Notes under the pieces: generated by a model | What the model saw: only the letters and a program-made list of their open reading frames with translations | What the model was told of the DNA's origin: nothing | Database searches by the model: none | Origin: Lacibacter sediminis | GTDB taxonomy: Bacteria; Bacteroidota; Bacteroidia; Chitinophagales; Chitinophagaceae | Assembly: GCF_014168535.1 (NCBI RefSeq) | Contig: NZ_CP060007.1 | Span: 3,286,001 to 3,350,000 of the forward strand | Length of the DNA: 64,000 nucleotides | Direction: 5' to 3' | Shown: piece by piece, positions 62,295-64,000 of the stretch | How the letters are laid out: each line of letters starts with the position of its first letter | How positions within the stretch are numbered: the first letter of the stretch is position 1 | Position numbers and translations under genes: made by a program

Positions 62295-62705
62295 CTAAAT
62301 CCTCTCCAGGTATTCCTGCAGCATAATGGTGGCAGCTATCTCATCCACAAGTTTTTTATCCCTACGCTGACTTTTTTTGAGTCCCATTTCGAGCATGGCA
62401 TTCTTGGCCATTTTAGAAGTATAGCGTTCATCCACCGTTTCAACAGGAATCTTGGGGAAATTTTTCTTCAGTTGCTCAATGGCACGTTTCACTAACGGCG
62501 TGGCATGGGTGTCGCTGTCATCCCAATTGGTGGGCATACCAATAAGAATCAGTTCCACTTGTTCTTTGCTGAAATAATCTTTCAGAAAAGGAATGAAGTT
62601 TTTTGTTTCGATGGTTGTTAAACCGGTGGCAATGATCTGGAATGGATCAGTTACCGCAATGCCAGTTCGTTTGCCGCCGTAATCGATGCACATTATTCTT
62701 GCCAT
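62295..62705 (-). CDS. ruvX: Holliday junction resolvase-like / pre-16S rRNA nuclease YqgF
   Basis: 136 residues, RNase H-like fold. MCIDYGGKRTGIAVTD, LILIGMPTNWDDSDTHATP and TVDERYTSKMAK hold the acidic residues of the YqgF family, which matures the 5' end of 16S rRNA. The C-terminal DEIAATIMLQEYLE is the usual family end. The gene symbol ruvX (yqgF) is by family; the reported role varies between species. Confidence 0.9.
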   Translation of the reverse strand: MARIMCIDYGGKRTGIAVTDPFQIIATGLTTIETKNFIPFLKDYFSKEQVELILIGMPTNWDDSDTHATPLVKRAIEQLKKNFPKIPVETVDERYTSKMAKNAMLEMGLKKSQRRDKKLVDEIAATIMLQEYLERI

Positions 62706-62716
62706 ATTTGGAAGTT

Positions 62717-62798
62717 GTCATGTCGACGAAAGAGACATCTCTAAAATATTAAACAGCCTGAATTTTATGAGACCTCTCCTTCGTAGACGTGACGTTCT
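62717..62798. repeat. Diverged palindromic repeat
   Basis: GTCATGTCGACGAAAGAGAC then ATCTC pairs, with mismatches, with GAGACCTCTCCTTCGTAGAC then GTGACG. It is a variant of the repeat at 9031-9104, in the gap between ruvX and the UbiA gene. Confidence 0.6.
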
Positions 62799-62810
62799 AT
62801 GTTTAATGCG

Positions 62811-63746
62811 TTAAATAAATATATCCGTTATCACAAACACCGCAAACACCACGCTTGCAATTCCATTCGCCGTCATAAATGCAATGTTCACTCTACGCAG
62901 ATCATCTGGTTTTACGATAGAGTGTTGATAAATCAGCATACCGATGAATACTGCAACACCGATCCAATAGAATAATCCAAAATTTCCATATACACCTGCT
63001 GCAATTACACAAGCTGCTGAAAGTACATGCAGGAGTTCAGACGCACGCAATGCTTTTGCTTTACCCAACCATGCAGGGATCGATTTCAATTCATATTTCT
63101 TATCAAACTCTTCATCCTGCAAAGCATAAATGATATCGAAACCACTCACCCAAAATAAAACTGTAAATGAAAACAATACTGGCAGTACAGCAAACGCACC
63201 TGTTACAGCAAGATATGCACCAATGGGCGCAAGCGATAAACCAAGTCCTAATACCAGATGACAAAGCGGAGTAAAACGTTTGGTATAACTATAGCCAAGC
63301 ACTACAAATAACGCAACCGGTGACAATGCAAAACAAAGTGTATTGATGAAGAAGGTGGCAACCACAAACAACACACTGTTGACGATGGTGAATAGCAAAG
63401 CACTATTGGCCGAAATAATTCCCGCAGGTATCTCACGAATGGCAGTACGTGGATTCTTTGCATCAAAGCTTCTGTCTAAATAACGGTTGAAGGCCATGGC
63501 TGCACTGCGGGCGAAGATCATGCAGAGAAGAACAAGCAAAAATTTCATCCCGATTGTTTCATTCCAGGCGGATGGCACAAATATGTCTTTATCAGTACCA
63601 AACCCGATTGTCTTATTTAAATTCCAAATCTCTGTTCTGAAAATTGTATTCTGCGAACCCAAAAAAAATCCAATCAACGCAAACGGTAATGCAAAAATGG
63701 TATGCGAAAATTTTATAAGCGATAGATAACTCTTTACAGTACTCAT
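62811..63746 (-). CDS. UbiA-family prenyltransferase
   Basis: 311 residues with about nine membrane helices. The two Asp-rich motifs are NRYLDRSFDAKNPRT and DIIYALQDEEFDKKYELKS (residues about 80 and 210). This is the 4-hydroxybenzoate/MqnP-type group, attaching a polyprenyl tail to an aromatic ring, probably in menaquinone synthesis; the exact substrate is not determined. ATG at 63746 is used; the first Met at 63755 is possible. It follows the SpoU gene by 15 bases and is probably in the same operon. Confidence 0.87.
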   Translation of the reverse strand: MSTVKSYLSLIKFSHTIFALPFALIGFFLGSQNTIFRTEIWNLNKTIGFGTDKDIFVPSAWNETIGMKFLLVLLCMIFARSAAMAFNRYLDRSFDAKNPRTAIREIPAGIISANSALLFTIVNSVLFVVATFFINTLCFALSPVALFVVLGYSYTKRFTPLCHLVLGLGLSLAPIGAYLAVTGAFAVLPVLFSFTVLFWVSGFDIIYALQDEEFDKKYELKSIPAWLGKAKALRASELLHVLSAACVIAAGVYGNFGLFYWIGVAVFIGMLIYQHSIVKPDDLRRVNIAFMTANGIASVVFAVFVITDIFI

Positions 63747-63761
63747 GTTGTTCAATCCTGA

Positions 63762-64000
63762 TTATTGGTTCAATATACCTTTTCTCGCCATTTCCCACAG
63801 CACCACGCCTGCTGCTACCGAAATATTCAGCGAATGCTTCATCCCGAACTGCGGTATTTCAATGCAACCTTCACATTCGTGCAAGGTTTCCTGTTCCACT
63901 CCTTCGGCTTCGTTACCAAAAATGAGGGAAATTTTCTCATCCGGGGCTTTTTCAAAATCCTGGAGTAAAATGCTTCCCTCGGTCTGTTCAATTCCGAACA
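63762..64000 (-). CDS. SpoU/TrmH-family RNA 2'-O-methyltransferase (partial)
   Basis: The 3' end of the gene: 78 codons plus the stop are visible, the start lies outside the window. The visible segment reads ISLIFGNEAEGVEQETL, then IEIPQFGMKHSLNISVAAGVVLWEMA, matching SpoU motifs 2 and 3 (the knot-forming SAM site). Which RNA is methylated cannot be told from this fragment. The UbiA gene starts 15 bases downstream. Confidence 0.88.
   Translation of the reverse strand, partial: FGIEQTEGSILLQDFEKAPDEKISLIFGNEAEGVEQETLHECEGCIEIPQFGMKHSLNISVAAGVVLWEMARKGILNQ

Noticed and set aside
62132..62326. 64-codon frame between def and ruvX
   Set aside because: Made of word repeats; no protein features.
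1..64000. tRNA, rRNA or riboswitch genes
   Set aside because: None recognised by eye; a covariance search would be needed to rule out small RNAs.

Overview
The window reads as a chromosomal segment of a Bacteroidota bacterium, most likely family Chitinophagaceae (order Chitinophagales). Reasons: two secreted proteins end in a type IX secretion (Por) sorting domain; many starts lack a Shine-Dalgarno but have the Bacteroidota -7 element TAnnTTTG close upstream; there are BlaI/M56 regulator pairs with GldM-like domains, a long pruA, an rpsO-pnp pair and abundant dispersed palindromic repeats. The genus is inferred from family resemblance only. No tRNA, rRNA, CRISPR array, integrase or intact insertion sequence was seen.

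Layout. 1-8.6 kb is accessory-like: a YdeI/DUF1905 protein, a lipoprotein, a MEDS-PAS histidine kinase, an SGNH hydrolase, a small membrane protein and a large PHP-plus-SMC-like ATPase (TrlF type, a defence candidate), with a short direct repeat at position 1 and again at 5628. 9-12.6 kb holds hutU and hutH (histidine degradation). 13-15.5 kb holds a YCF48-like propeller protein, a GIY-YIG nuclease boxed in by palindromic repeats, and two conserved small genes. 15.5-17.5 kb is pyrR-pyrB, split by a four-helix-bundle gene flanked by near-perfect inverted repeats. 17.5-25 kb has beta-barrels, pruA, prfB with a programmed frameshift, a hydrolase and a LuxR regulator. 25-30 kb is a repeat-rich S74 tail-fibre-like surface protein followed by a T9SS cargo protein. 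30-39 kb is housekeeping (dnaG, plsY, prmA, pnp, rpsO). 39-43 kb has a beta-barrel gene with an in-frame stop, two glycosyltransferases and ftsE. 43-46.5 kb is a BlaI/M56 regulatory locus whose sensor is fused to an amidase, a TonB domain and GldM-like domains. 46.5-50.3 kb is purM, ribF and pgi. 50.4-56 kb is a protease cluster: three tandem HEIGH-type lipoproteins and a T9SS subtilase. 56-64 kb is nucleotidyltransferase, PLP deaminase, lipB, rluD, def, ruvX, a UbiA prenyltransferase and a truncated SpoU methyltransferase.

The most interesting layer is not a classical gene cluster. Several kinds of short dispersed DNA run through the window: (a) hairpin repeats of the GTCATCCCGACG...CGGGATGAC type, which bracket the GIY-YIG gene; (b) arrays of short degenerate words (ACAAGG, GTTGTAAGT, CAAACTA, GATTTATG, AATTGGG, AGTACGA), which flank the four-helix-bundle gene as inverted repeats, lie inside hutU, a glycosyltransferase and lipB without breaking the frame, and fill the def-ruvX gap; (c) a roughly 180-bp unit seen twice (hutU/hutH and rluD/def) with the same end palindromes. 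The four-helix-bundle unit resembles the intervening sequences of 23S rRNA, and the GIY-YIG unit resembles a REP element with its nuclease. Both are proposals from sequence pattern, not established systems.
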